DNA of 9,126 bases from Deltaproteobacteria bacterium (GCA_003541985.1 DPLM01000120.1:1-9126), one strand, 5' to 3'. Shown: positions 1 through 6,195, counted from the stretch's first letter. A program made the numbers and translations. Notes: generated from the letters alone by a model not told the origin.

Positions 1-54
1 CCTGAAACCTACTGATTAGAAGTCAGTTGCTCTATCCAGTTGAGCTATGGGCGC
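1..54 (-). tRNA. tRNA-Arg (anticodon UCU), 5' part only
   Basis: Read on the minus strand, the gene starts at 54 with a seven-base acceptor strand GCGCCCA, then TA, then a D arm whose GCTC and GAGC strands pair around the loop AACTGGATA. The anticodon stem ACTGA/TCAGT closes a seven-base loop CTTCTAA, placing TCT as the anticodon, which reads the arginine codon AGA. The T arm and the 3' acceptor strand lie beyond the window edge, so the fold cannot be checked in full. The 5' end is only 15 bases after the ccmH stop codon on the same strand, with no visible terminator between them. The tRNA may therefore be cut from the ccmH transcript or use a promoter inside ccmH. Confidence 0.9.
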
Positions 55-69
55 GTGAGAGGAGGAGAA

Positions 70-531
70 TTAGCTGTTTTCGAAGCGTTTCAGGTCTTGG
101 AGCACCTGTCGTTCTTCTTCTACACTGAGGGCATCCAATTCTTCTGGGAGTGGTTGATCTTTGGTTTTCCATTGACTGGATTTGCACCAGACGAACCAGA
201 AGCCTCCTGCCAGCCCAAGAGCTGGGAGGATCCAGATCAACAAGTTGAACCCTTTCGCTGGAGGGGTTCGTAAAATCCACTCGCCGTAGCGGGCGACAAA
301 GTAGGCCTCAATCTCTGTCCGATCCTGTCCCGCCATTAACATTTCACGAACCTTGTTACGAATCTGCACCGAAAAGCCTGCTTCAGAATCATTGACTGAG
401 AGTCCTTGACAAGTTGGGCAACGAAGGTTGTCCGCAATCTTGTAAACCAGATTCTCATCAACAGCTTGAGCGTGCAGCGATAGGCAACTGGCCACCAGCA
501 GTGGAAGCAACAGCTTTGAGAAGCGTTTCAT
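70..531 (-). CDS. ccmH: Cytochrome c maturation protein CcmH (short, N-terminal-domain type)
   Basis: The 153-aa product is a periplasmic thiol-disulfide protein anchored in the inner membrane. In System I cytochrome c maturation, CcmH helps keep the apocytochrome CXXCH cysteines reduced for haem attachment. It shows a signal peptide (residues 1-23, ending A-Q-A), the family motif LRCPTCQG at 36-43 with redox cysteines C38 and C41, a helical domain ending in a YGEWILRTPP segment (82-91), and a membrane helix at about 97-115. It lacks the TPR (CcmI-like) extension fused to CcmH in some gammaproteobacteria. The ATG at 531 was chosen because it opens the signal peptide and overlaps the preceding gene's stop as ATGA; the longer frame upstream has no signal-like start. 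V-A-S-C at 13-16 resembles a lipobox, but the later A-Q-A site fits CcmH better. Other ccm genes are not visible. Confidence 0.93.
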   Translation of the reverse strand: MKRFSKLLLPLLVASCLSLHAQAVDENLVYKIADNLRCPTCQGLSVNDSEAGFSVQIRNKVREMLMAGQDRTEIEAYFVARYGEWILRTPPAKGFNLLIWILPALGLAGGFWFVWCKSSQWKTKDQPLPEELDALSVEEERQVLQDLKRFENS

Positions 532-893
532 GTTGCGTGAATCTCTCGGTGGGGCAGATGCTGACGCAGGTATTCGCGAATCATCATCTGATTTGTCAGG
601 TGTTTGCTTCCAGCTCCGGACAACCAACCAGCAAATTCAGAACCTCGATGGTAACGTGCAAGAAAGCTCAGGTCTCGGTAGCGGGTCATCATCTCCTTGA
701 ATAGGTCACGGGGCACATTGGCCGTCAAGAGTTCGTAGTAGACACCATTATGCATCCACTCGAAGTTTGCCAGGGGCAACGCGTTCCAGTACTCTTGATG
801 GAACGCTTCCACCCGAACATAAGTAACATCACCACGTGGGGCACCAGCCCTGAGGCATAGGACAGATAAATCAGTGTAAGTTTCAGTTTTCAT
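528..893 (-). CDS. Conserved-looking hypothetical protein, 121 aa, between obg and ccmH
   Basis: I do not recognise this family. The 121-aa product has no signal peptide or membrane helix and is probably cytoplasmic. It is rich in aromatic residues and histidine, for example E-A-F-H-Q-E-Y-W-N at 29-37, F-E-W-M-H-N-G-V-Y-Y at 44-53 and R-Y-R-D at 71-74. It has one cysteine (C13) and no obvious catalytic or nucleotide-binding motif. The case that it is real is positional: its ATG overlaps the Obg stop as ATGA, and its own TGA overlaps the ccmH ATG in the same way, so translation should be coupled at both ends. A role tied to Obg or to CcmH is only inference from position. Confidence 0.8.
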   Translation of the reverse strand: MKTETYTDLSVLCLRAGAPRGDVTYVRVEAFHQEYWNALPLANFEWMHNGVYYELLTANVPRDLFKEMMTRYRDLSFLARYHRGSEFAGWLSGAGSKHLTNQMMIREYLRQHLPHREIHAT

Positions 894-1921
894 GCTGAGG
901 GTTCTTCGCTAGGAACGGGGTTACTAACCTGACGTACAATATCCGCTAGATGCTGCTGCAGTTCCTGTAGGCCACTGCCATTCAGGGAGGAGATCGTGTA
1001 GACGGTTTCTCCTTCCACTTCGAGTGATTCACGAATTTCTTCAGTTTCCTTCAGATCGTGGACACTGTCCAGCTTGGTCAACGCAATCGCCCGAGGTTTT
1101 TCCAGTAGGGTAGGTTCGAAGGACTCGAGTTCGTGCAGTAAGGTCGCATACTCTTCCAGCGGTGGTGTTCTAGAAAAACCAGAGACATCCAGCATCAACA
1201 ACAGAATCGCGGTGCGTTCAATGTGACGCAGAAAGCGATCTCCTAGTCCCCGTCCTTCGTGCGCTCCCTCTATTAGACCCGGGATATCGGCAATCACGAA
1301 GGTTTCATACTCGTTATGCTTGACCACACCAAGTTGAGGAACAAGCGTGGTGAAAGGGTAATCTGCTACCTTCGGTCGTGCCTTGGAAAGCTTGCTAATT
1401 AGCGTGGACTTGCCAGCATTGGGGAAGCCAACCAGCCCAACATCAGCCATCAACTTCAGTTCGAGACGGATCCAGAGTTCCTGTGATGGTTCACCCGGTT
1501 GGTGATGTTCAGGGGCCCGATTTGTTGATGTTTTGAAGCGCGCATTGCCCCGTCCTCCTCTTCCACCCTTGAGGAAGAGGTATTCTCTCTCTTCAAGAAT
1601 CTCCAGCAGGACAGATCCATTTTCCTCATCGCAGACCACGGTTCCAGGCGGAACACGAATCAAGCAGTTTTTGCCATTACGTCCATGCTTGTTGCGTCCA
1701 CCACCAAGCTGACCATTTTCTGCATGTTGGTGTTGTTGAAAGGAGAGGTCGAGTAGGGTACTGCGGGCTTGATCTCCAACAAAGTAAACGCTTCCGCCCT
1801 CGCCACCGTCCCCACCGTCAGGTCCACCAAATTCGATAAACTTTTCACGACGAAAGGAGGTGCATCCTGCTCCTCCTTTGCCGGAGCGGACATGGATCTT
1901 GACCGAATCAACAAATTTCAT
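890..1921 (-). CDS. obgE: Obg family GTPase (ObgE/CgtA)
   Basis: Obg proteins are essential GTPases that bind the 50S ribosomal subunit and link late ribosome assembly to stress and cell-cycle signals. The 343-aa product has the glycine-rich Obg domain (about 1-158, starting MKFVDSVKIH, with G-G-P-D-G-G-D-G-G at 32-40 and G-G-R-G-G-R-G at 119-125). The G domain follows: G1 GFPNAGKST at 165-173, G2 threonines at 191-192, G3 DIPG at 212-215, G4 TKLD at 282-285 and G5 SSLNGSG at 311-317. It ends soon after the G domain, so it lacks the OCT domain of some Obg proteins. The upstream gene is not rplU-rpmA, the common obg neighbours, but an unknown 375-aa protein 15 bases away. There is no good Shine-Dalgarno sequence at normal spacing; the only GAGG lies 13 bases upstream in a hairpin. 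Confidence 0.97.
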   Translation of the reverse strand: MKFVDSVKIHVRSGKGGAGCTSFRREKFIEFGGPDGGDGGEGGSVYFVGDQARSTLLDLSFQQHQHAENGQLGGGRNKHGRNGKNCLIRVPPGTVVCDEENGSVLLEILEEREYLFLKGGRGGRGNARFKTSTNRAPEHHQPGEPSQELWIRLELKLMADVGLVGFPNAGKSTLISKLSKARPKVADYPFTTLVPQLGVVKHNEYETFVIADIPGLIEGAHEGRGLGDRFLRHIERTAILLLMLDVSGFSRTPPLEEYATLLHELESFEPTLLEKPRAIALTKLDSVHDLKETEEIRESLEVEGETVYTISSLNGSGLQELQQHLADIVRQVSNPVPSEEPSA

Positions 1922-1924
1922 GGA

Positions 1925-1939
1925 TGAGGTTGTGCCTCA
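1925..1939 (-). promoter_or_regulatory. Small intercistronic hairpin before obg
   Basis: On the minus strand the sequence TGAGG-CACAA-CCTCA forms a perfect five-base-pair stem with a five-base loop. Its first three bases are the TGA stop codon of the upstream 375-aa gene, and its GAGG is the only Shine-Dalgarno-like string before the obg ATG. A ribosome terminating on the upstream gene would open the stem, so it could couple obg translation to the upstream gene. The stem is short and may be chance. Confidence 0.35.
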
Positions 1940-3064
1940 GATGCGGAAGAAGTTGAGAAATTCATCTGGCAGCTCCATTTGAACACGCCGGTTGAGGTGA
2001 TGAACGAAGGGATACATAGCCGCTTTGAGACAAGTGTGGTAGCTTTCTGGATTATCCTCACTTCTCAGTTCACGGTAGGACTGGTTGGCTTGACGCATCA
2101 AAATTTTTGCATGAACAGGAACCATCTCCTGATTGCGTTCCAGTGCATTCAACAGCTGGTCGTCAGGGAAGCCACAAAGTAGGTAGGTGAAGGAATTCTC
2201 AAAGCGGAAAACAAAGAATGGAGCATGCTCCGCAAAAGCGCTACGGGTAGCAGTCATGAAGCGCAGGAAGTAGTCCCGCATCTTCTCGTCTTTCCAGAAA
2301 CCGAGTGTTATTGAGTTGAGTTGCGAGTGAGTCGTTGCGTTGAAAGAACGGAAGAATTGATAGTTCTTGTAGCGCAGCACCTCAGGCTTTTCCTCGATTT
2401 TCAACATCTGCCCCTGCAGTGCTTTCAGCGTGCCTCCAAGCTCGGAATCACTTAGCGCCCGGGTGTCGATTTGCCCTTGTTCCGCTTCCTGAGCCTTGAC
2501 CCAGTCGACGAGGAAACGCTCCTTTGCTTGTAGGTAGTGTTGAAAGGAGGGCCTCTGGGTAAGCGCAACGGTCTCTTGCTCTAGCTTGACTGCGTCCAGA
2601 TCTGCTGGCAAAGCACGGAGCATCTGCTCAACTTCTTGCAGCATCGGTTCATCTGGGAAGGCCTTAGTCAGTTCCTGCAGGTTGCGAAGAGTGCGCCTAA
2701 TCTTCAGACGGGTGCGATGAAGGAAGACCTCTGGATTGCAGGACTGCTTCTCAAAATCCTGAAAGGTCTCACATGGAATCTCGCTCTGGTTGGCACCTTT
2801 AAGCGTGAGCGCCTGGGTAAGGTTGTCAGGAACTTGGCGCAAGCTGTAAAGTTTTTCAACCAGTATGCCTTGGAGTAATTCCAACACACGGTTCAGTCGT
2901 CCGATTTGCATGAAGCTGCTGCGCAGAGTGGAGAATCCCAACAAGGTCTTCTGCGCCAGTTGACGCATGTCGTTGTCCATGTCGAGGTAGAGCCCAGCAG
3001 TCACCTCTTGCTTACGGCCTGGGTAAATTGTGATTTTGAGTTTGTCGTCGCTGATGCTCGCCAT
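1937..3064 (-). CDS. Hypothetical protein, 375 aa, first gene of the obg operon
   Basis: I do not recognise this family. The ATG at 3064 gives 375 aa (MASISDDKLKITIYPGRKQE...). An in-frame TTG at 3142 would add 26 residues and has an AGGA six bases upstream, so the longer form cannot be excluded. The product is soluble, with no signal peptide or membrane helix, and looks mostly alpha-helical. The N-terminal 25 residues may form a short strand region. Residues 30-75 and 112-170 are rich in L, R, E and Q and could form helical bundles. A more aromatic section at 230-300 (R-Y-K-N-Y-Q-F-F-R-S-F at 231-241, P-F-F-V-F-R-F at 282-288) leads to the C-terminal helices. No nucleotide-binding, metal-binding or DNA-binding motif is evident. 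It ends 15 bases before obg and probably shares its transcript, which hints at a ribosome- or stress-related job by position only. Confidence 0.85.
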   Translation of the reverse strand: MASISDDKLKITIYPGRKQEVTAGLYLDMDNDMRQLAQKTLLGFSTLRSSFMQIGRLNRVLELLQGILVEKLYSLRQVPDNLTQALTLKGANQSEIPCETFQDFEKQSCNPEVFLHRTRLKIRRTLRNLQELTKAFPDEPMLQEVEQMLRALPADLDAVKLEQETVALTQRPSFQHYLQAKERFLVDWVKAQEAEQGQIDTRALSDSELGGTLKALQGQMLKIEEKPEVLRYKNYQFFRSFNATTHSQLNSITLGFWKDEKMRDYFLRFMTATRSAFAEHAPFFVFRFENSFTYLLCGFPDDQLLNALERNQEMVPVHAKILMRQANQSYRELRSEDNPESYHTCLKAAMYPFVHHLNRRVQMELPDEFLNFFRI

Positions 3065-3227
3065 GTCGGATCTTGGGAGTGCAGTACAGGGAAGGCCAGA
3101 AACTGGGTGGTAATTGGTCGGATGATCGACCTGCAAAGGCAAGACCAGTCCTAGGCGGGTTAGACAATTCCTTTGCTATCTTTAGGCAGGTGGGTTAAAC
3201 CAAAATAAATTTTACTTAAAGTCTGCC
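3065..3227. promoter_or_regulatory. Divergent spacer between the obg operon and apaG
   Basis: This 163-bp region must hold the promoters for the leftward obg operon and the rightward apaG-oxidoreductase pair. The right part, about 3195-3220, is AT-rich. I could not find a convincing -35/-10 pair on either strand. It contains CTTTAGGCA at 3180-3188, also found at 6038-6046 in the other divergent spacer, and a small inverted repeat GGTT-A-AACC at 3193-3201. The apaG start has no clear Shine-Dalgarno sequence. If the TTG start at 3142 of the leftward gene is used, the true spacer shrinks to about 85 bp. Confidence 0.4.
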
Positions 3228-3611
3228 ATGCATAAAATGATTACGCACGATATTGAGGTCGCTGTCCAGTCCTTCTACCTGGATAGTGAATCTGACCCTG
3301 AAAAACCACTCTTTCTGTTCGCCTATAGAGTGCGAATTGAAAACCAGGGATATGAGACAGTACAGTTGCTGAAGCGACACTGGATCATCACTGATGGAGA
3401 TGGCCATGTTCGCCATGTTGAAGGTGAGGGTGTGGTAGGTGAGCAGCCCGTCCTCAAGCCTAGAGAATGCTTTGAATACACAAGTGGTTGCCCCTTGCCG
3501 ACTCCCGTGGGTACAATGCGTGGTAGCTACCAGATGCAGACTGCTAACCTTGCACTGCTCCGGGTCGAAATTCCAGAATTTACACTCGCTGTTCCCAGCG
3601 CCATCAACTAA
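3228..3611 (+). CDS. apaG: ApaG domain protein
   Basis: The 127-aa product matches ApaG along its whole length (usual size about 125-130 aa), a small immunoglobulin-like beta-sandwich protein. In enterobacteria the gene sits beside apaH (diadenosine tetraphosphatase), but its biochemical role is not settled. Family landmarks seen here are F-A-Y-R-V-R-I-E-N-Q-G at 31-41, V-Q-L-L-K-R-H-W-I-I-T-D at 45-56, the glycine-rich G-E-G-V-V-G-E-Q-P at 66-74, F-E-Y-T-S-G at 82-87, P-T-P-V-G-T-M-R-G-S-Y at 91-101 and the C-terminal I-P-E-F-T-L. An alternative start is the ATG at 3237; neither ATG has a strong ribosome binding site. Neither apaH nor rsmA is adjacent. A secreted oxidoreductase gene follows after 21 bp and is probably co-transcribed. 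Confidence 0.96.
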   Translation: MHKMITHDIEVAVQSFYLDSESDPEKPLFLFAYRVRIENQGYETVQLLKRHWIITDGDGHVRHVEGEGVVGEQPVLKPRECFEYTSGCPLPTPVGTMRGSYQMQTANLALLRVEIPEFTLAVPSAIN

Positions 3612-3632
3612 CCCTCTTTGTTGAGACACACC

Positions 3633-4244
3633 ATGAAGTCATTGCTGCCCCTTGTTTCGATCTTGTTGGTAACCACGCTCTCGTATGCTGCTGACATTCG
3701 CGGGTACTTCACTCCTGTTGGACCCGTGCCTTTAGCAAACAGCGTCAAGAAGGTTCGGTTTGAAGAACTTCTCAATTTTGGCTGCGTCCACTGCGACCAC
3801 TTACGAAAGGCTTCCTTGGAGCTGCGGGAAGAATATGCCGACCAAGTAGACTTTATTGACATTCCAATCACCTTCCGTGGGCAGGATGATTCTCCTCTAC
3901 GACTTTACTACGTCGCTGAAAAGCTAGGTAAGGGTAAGATAGTCAAGGAGGAACTCTTCCGCACTCGCTTCGAGTATGACGTGAATGTTTTTGATCCCGG
4001 GATCATTAACTATTTGGCCAAGAGCTTGGGGCTGGACCAGGAATACCAGGCAGAATCTCGCATGCCCTGGGTAGATGCCAAGATCGCTGAAGCAGAGCGC
4101 AAAACGGAGCAGTATGGGTTGACTGGAACCCCAACGGTCGTGATTGAAGGTAGTATGAAGATGGACATTGGACGCTACGGTTCGGTCGAGAGGTTCGTGG
4201 CCGATGTGCCACAGACTTTCGCAGATTTGCTCGCCAAACCGTAA
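3633..4244 (+). CDS. Secreted DsbA-like thiol:disulfide oxidoreductase
   Basis: The 203-aa product has a Sec signal peptide (residues 1 to about 20, M-K-S-L-L-P-L...S-Y-A-A) and a thioredoxin-fold domain. The redox motif C51-V-H-C54 follows the strand F-E-E-L-L-N-F-G, as in DsbA-type proteins (Escherichia coli DsbA has CPHC). The cis-proline loop G-T-P-T at 165-168 (P167) lies where the family has it, with an inserted helical domain between, as in DsbA. It should form or shuffle disulfides in periplasmic proteins. I started it at ATG 3633 because the signal peptide begins there; a TTG at 3618 would add five residues before the signal. The V-H dipeptide between the cysteines and threonine before the cis-proline make me cautious about naming it DsbA itself. 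The gene lies 21 bp after apaG. A membrane partner (DsbB type) is not visible. Confidence 0.9.
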   Translation: MKSLLPLVSILLVTTLSYAADIRGYFTPVGPVPLANSVKKVRFEELLNFGCVHCDHLRKASLELREEYADQVDFIDIPITFRGQDDSPLRLYYVAEKLGKGKIVKEELFRTRFEYDVNVFDPGIINYLAKSLGLDQEYQAESRMPWVDAKIAEAERKTEQYGLTGTPTVVIEGSMKMDIGRYGSVERFVADVPQTFADLLAKP

Positions 4245-4257
4245 ACAAGTAGCGCAC

Positions 4258-4291
4258 GTCTTCCGGTTTTTGAACGATCGCTCCGGAAGAC
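4258..4291. terminator. Stem-loop between convergent genes, possible bidirectional terminator
   Basis: GTCTTCCGG (4258-4266) and CCGGAAGAC (4283-4291) form a perfect nine-base-pair inverted repeat around a 16-base loop. It lies in the 63-bp gap between the oxidoreductase stop (4244) and the malate synthase stop (4308), where both transcripts must end. Neither direction has a T-run directly after the stem, so it is not a classical intrinsic terminator. It may act as a 3'-end processing or stabilising stem. Confidence 0.5.
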
Positions 4292-4307
4292 AGCGATTCG
4301 TCAGGAA

Positions 4308-5897
4308 TCAGTCAAGCAGGTCGTAGGCTTGAACCGTCAGGAATTCACGGAATTCCGAATCAGTTGCCAATACGTCCATTGTCTTGGTGGCCTTGGCAAA
4401 ACGCTCCTCACTGAAACCCTCCGCGCGCTCCACCCGAATTTTCTCCAATTCTTCCTCAGCAAACTGTCGGTACATCTCAACTGTGATCTTACGACCGTCT
4501 GACAATTTCCCTTTCGGATGGCGAATCCACTGCCAGATCTGAGAACGTGAAATTTCTGCTGTAGCTGCGTCTTCCATCAGATTGAAGATGGCCACTGCTC
4601 CCATGCCGTTCAGCCAGGATTCAACGTACTGAATGCCCACGCTGATGTTGTTGCGCAAGCCACCCTCGGTAATCTCTCCAGGAACCACAAAATTGATGAA
4701 ATCATCCGGATTAGGAACTACATCTTCTCGAAGGTTGTCCTTTTGGTTCACACGGTTGGGTCCAAACTTTTCTGTGAAAACTTCATTGCAGATGGGTACT
4801 AAGTCAGGGTGTGCAACCCAGGAACCATCGTAGCCGTCATTCGCATCACGCTCCTTGTCCGCCCTTACTTTACCGAGAGCAATTTTGTTAACTCCCGGAT
4901 CCCGTCGGCTTGGGATGAAGGCAGCCATCCCACCGATAGCATGTGCTCCTCGCTTGTGACACGCGTGGACAAGTGATTCTGTGTAGGCTCGCATAAAGGG
5001 TGCTTTCATAGTCACATTAACACGATCTGGCCAGAGGAAGTTTGGATCTGATCGGAATTTTTTTATACAGCTGAACATGTAATCCCAGCGTCCAGCATTC
5101 ATGCCTGCCATGTGATCTTTCAGCACATACAGCATCTCTTCGATTTCGAAGGGAGCGAGGATATGCTCAATTAGGATCGTGGCCTTGATGCTGCCAATTG
5201 GTTTACCTACATACTCTTGAGCCATAACGAAGACATCGTTCCAGAGTTTGGCTTCCTGATGATTTTCCAGCTTTGGCAGGTAGAGATAAATTCCAGAGTT
5301 GATCTTCTTGACCCGCTCGTGGTTGTGGAAAAAGTACAGGCCGAAGTCGACCAAGGAACCTGACGCGATTTCGCCATCGATCAAGATGTGCTTCTCATTG
5401 AGGTGCCAACCACGTGGACGTATGATTAGGGTGGAAACTTCGTTTTTCAGTTTGTATTCTTTGCCAGCTGGATTTTTGAACTCTAAAGTTCGGTCAATTG
5501 CGCGCTGCAGATTGATCTGTCCTTGGATCTGGTTGAACCAGTTAGGGCTGTTGGCATCTTCCAAGTCAGCCATGAAAACTCGGGCTCCGGAGTTCATCGC
5601 GTTGATCATCATCTTGGCTTCGACAGGACCGGTGATCTCGCAACGTCGATCTTGCAAATCGTCTGGCAGTGGAGCGACTCTCCAGTCTCCCTCACGAATG
5701 GATCTAGTCTCTTCCGAATAGCTGGGTTTGTGTCCATTGAAGAGCGCCTGCTGTACCTCTTCACGACGCTTCAGCAATTCCTGGCGACGTCTATTGAATT
5801 GTCGATGCAGTTGTACAATAAATTTTTGGGCCTCTTCAGAGATGACTTCGGCAAAACCCTCATGCATAGGGCCTTGGATCTGAATTCCATCAGGCAT
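4308..5897 (-). CDS. aceB: Malate synthase A
   Basis: The 529-aa enzyme condenses glyoxylate with acetyl-CoA to give malate, the second step of the glyoxylate bypass, in the cytoplasm. Length and layout match class A malate synthases (about 530 aa). Signature blocks are R-R-C-E-I-T-G-P-V at 84-92, N-S-G-A-R-V-F-M-A-D-L-E-D at 102-114, R-P-R-G-W-H at 160-165, L-P-K-L-E at 207-211, G-R-W-D-Y at 269-273, G-G-M-A-A-F-I-P at 322-329 and M-E-D-A-A-T-A-E-I-S-R at 441-451. By my alignment to the Escherichia coli enzyme from memory, R160, the magnesium ligands E244 and D272, and the base D443 are all present. H245 replaces the usual threonine after E244. The ATG at 5897 has a GGAGA ribosome binding site five to nine bases upstream. 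No aceA or aceK is visible, so the gene stands alone between convergent and divergent neighbours. Confidence 0.97.
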   Translation of the reverse strand: MPDGIQIQGPMHEGFAEVISEEAQKFIVQLHRQFNRRRQELLKRREEVQQALFNGHKPSYSEETRSIREGDWRVAPLPDDLQDRRCEITGPVEAKMMINAMNSGARVFMADLEDANSPNWFNQIQGQINLQRAIDRTLEFKNPAGKEYKLKNEVSTLIIRPRGWHLNEKHILIDGEIASGSLVDFGLYFFHNHERVKKINSGIYLYLPKLENHQEAKLWNDVFVMAQEYVGKPIGSIKATILIEHILAPFEIEEMLYVLKDHMAGMNAGRWDYMFSCIKKFRSDPNFLWPDRVNVTMKAPFMRAYTESLVHACHKRGAHAIGGMAAFIPSRRDPGVNKIALGKVRADKERDANDGYDGSWVAHPDLVPICNEVFTEKFGPNRVNQKDNLREDVVPNPDDFINFVVPGEITEGGLRNNISVGIQYVESWLNGMGAVAIFNLMEDAATAEISRSQIWQWIRHPKGKLSDGRKITVEMYRQFAEEELEKIRVERAEGFSEERFAKATKTMDVLATDSEFREFLTVQAYDLLD

Positions 5898-5900
5898 AGT

Positions 5901-5931
5901 TCTCCAATGGGGTCAAGGTTCTTCAATTGGA
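5901..5931 (-). promoter_or_regulatory. Malate synthase ribosome binding site within a leader hairpin
   Basis: GGAGA (5905-5901 on the minus strand) lies three bases before the ATG codon's spacer ACT and supports the start at 5897. Its GGA is part of a six-base-pair inverted repeat, TCCAAT (5931-5926) with ATTGGA (5908-5903), closing a 17-base loop. A competing five-base-pair pairing joins GGTTC (5945-5941) to GAACC (5921-5917), whose second strand lies in the first loop. The site itself is solid; the structure is inference from base pairing. Confidence 0.5.
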
Positions 5932-5967
5932 CAAGCGGCCGAACCACTATGCCACCTGTTGGTCAAA

Positions 5968-6074
5968 AACTTTAGCATTCTACAAATGAATGAAATAGAT
6001 TCCAGCCAAAGTTTGTCGCTGAAGAGTAAGAGTTGAACTTTAGGCATCATTCTTTCAGGAGTCTTAACTTTAGG
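5968..6074 (+). repeat. Three direct copies of AACTTTAG in the divergent spacer
   Basis: AACTTTAG starts at 5968, 6036 and 6066. The second and third copies extend to AACTTTAGG and continue similarly (CATCATT against ATGATT), spaced 30 bp apart, close to three helical turns. The first and second share further sequence (GCATTC against GCATCATTC). Spaced direct repeats in a divergent promoter region suggest binding sites for a regulator, but no regulator gene is nearby and the motif is short. Confidence 0.35.
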
Positions 6075-6186
6075 ATGATTGACCATACCTTGGCTCAATC
6101 TCCGCATTGCCAGAATATTCCGGATTGAAAGCGCCTGCTGGGCAGGATAGTCTCAATTTGGATTAATAGAGAAAATACTGCGAGAC

Positions 6187-6191
6187 GAGGA
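6187..6191 (+). promoter_or_regulatory. Ribosome binding site of the secreted repeat protein
   Basis: GAGGA lies four bases before the ATG at 6196. It is among the clearest Shine-Dalgarno sequences in the window and fixes the start of the following gene. Confidence 0.7.
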
Positions 6192-6195
6192 TTGC

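Larger units (their letters stand above)
5898..6195. other. 298-bp divergent spacer, no gene found
   Basis: This spacer separates the leftward malate synthase gene from the rightward secreted-protein cluster and must hold both promoters. I find no convincing coding frame. Contents seen: the malate synthase ribosome binding site and leader hairpin (5901-5945), three copies of AACTTTAG (from 5968, 6036 and 6066), a near-palindrome CCAGAATATTCCGG at 6110-6123 with one mismatched pair, and the ribosome binding site of the next gene (6187-6191). A TTGAAA at 6125-6130 resembles a -35 box, but the correctly spaced -10 (TAGTCT) is poor, so I do not call a promoter. Confidence 0.6.

Noticed and set aside
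414..704. 96-codon open frame on the plus strand
   Set aside because: Antisense to ccmH and the 121-aa gene, with no ribosome binding site or recognisable features.
3216..3629. 137-codon open frame on the minus strand
   Set aside because: It is fully antisense to apaG, which matches its family from end to end.
3618..3632. TTG start five codons before the DsbA-like ATG
   Set aside because: The ATG at 3633 begins directly with the signal peptide; the extra residues add nothing typical.
5937..5956. Possible sigma-54 promoter (TGGCATAGTGGTTCGG) before malate synthase
   Set aside because: The -24 GG is present, but the -12 position reads CG instead of the needed GC, so the key element is missing.
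5911..5965. Plus-strand stretch resembling a tRNA D arm (CAATTGGACAAGCGGCC)
   Set aside because: The following bases do not form an anticodon stem around a proper seven-base loop, and no T arm (GGTTC-A-A/G type) or matching acceptor strand follows. At most a chance resemblance.
5523..5975. 150-codon open frame on the plus strand
   Set aside because: It lies antisense across the start of malate synthase, whose frame is strongly supported by conserved motifs; its translation shows no coherent family or signal features.
5913..6107. 64-codon open frame on the minus strand upstream of malate synthase
   Set aside because: Poor composition, no good ribosome binding site, and it overlaps the repeats and likely promoter region.
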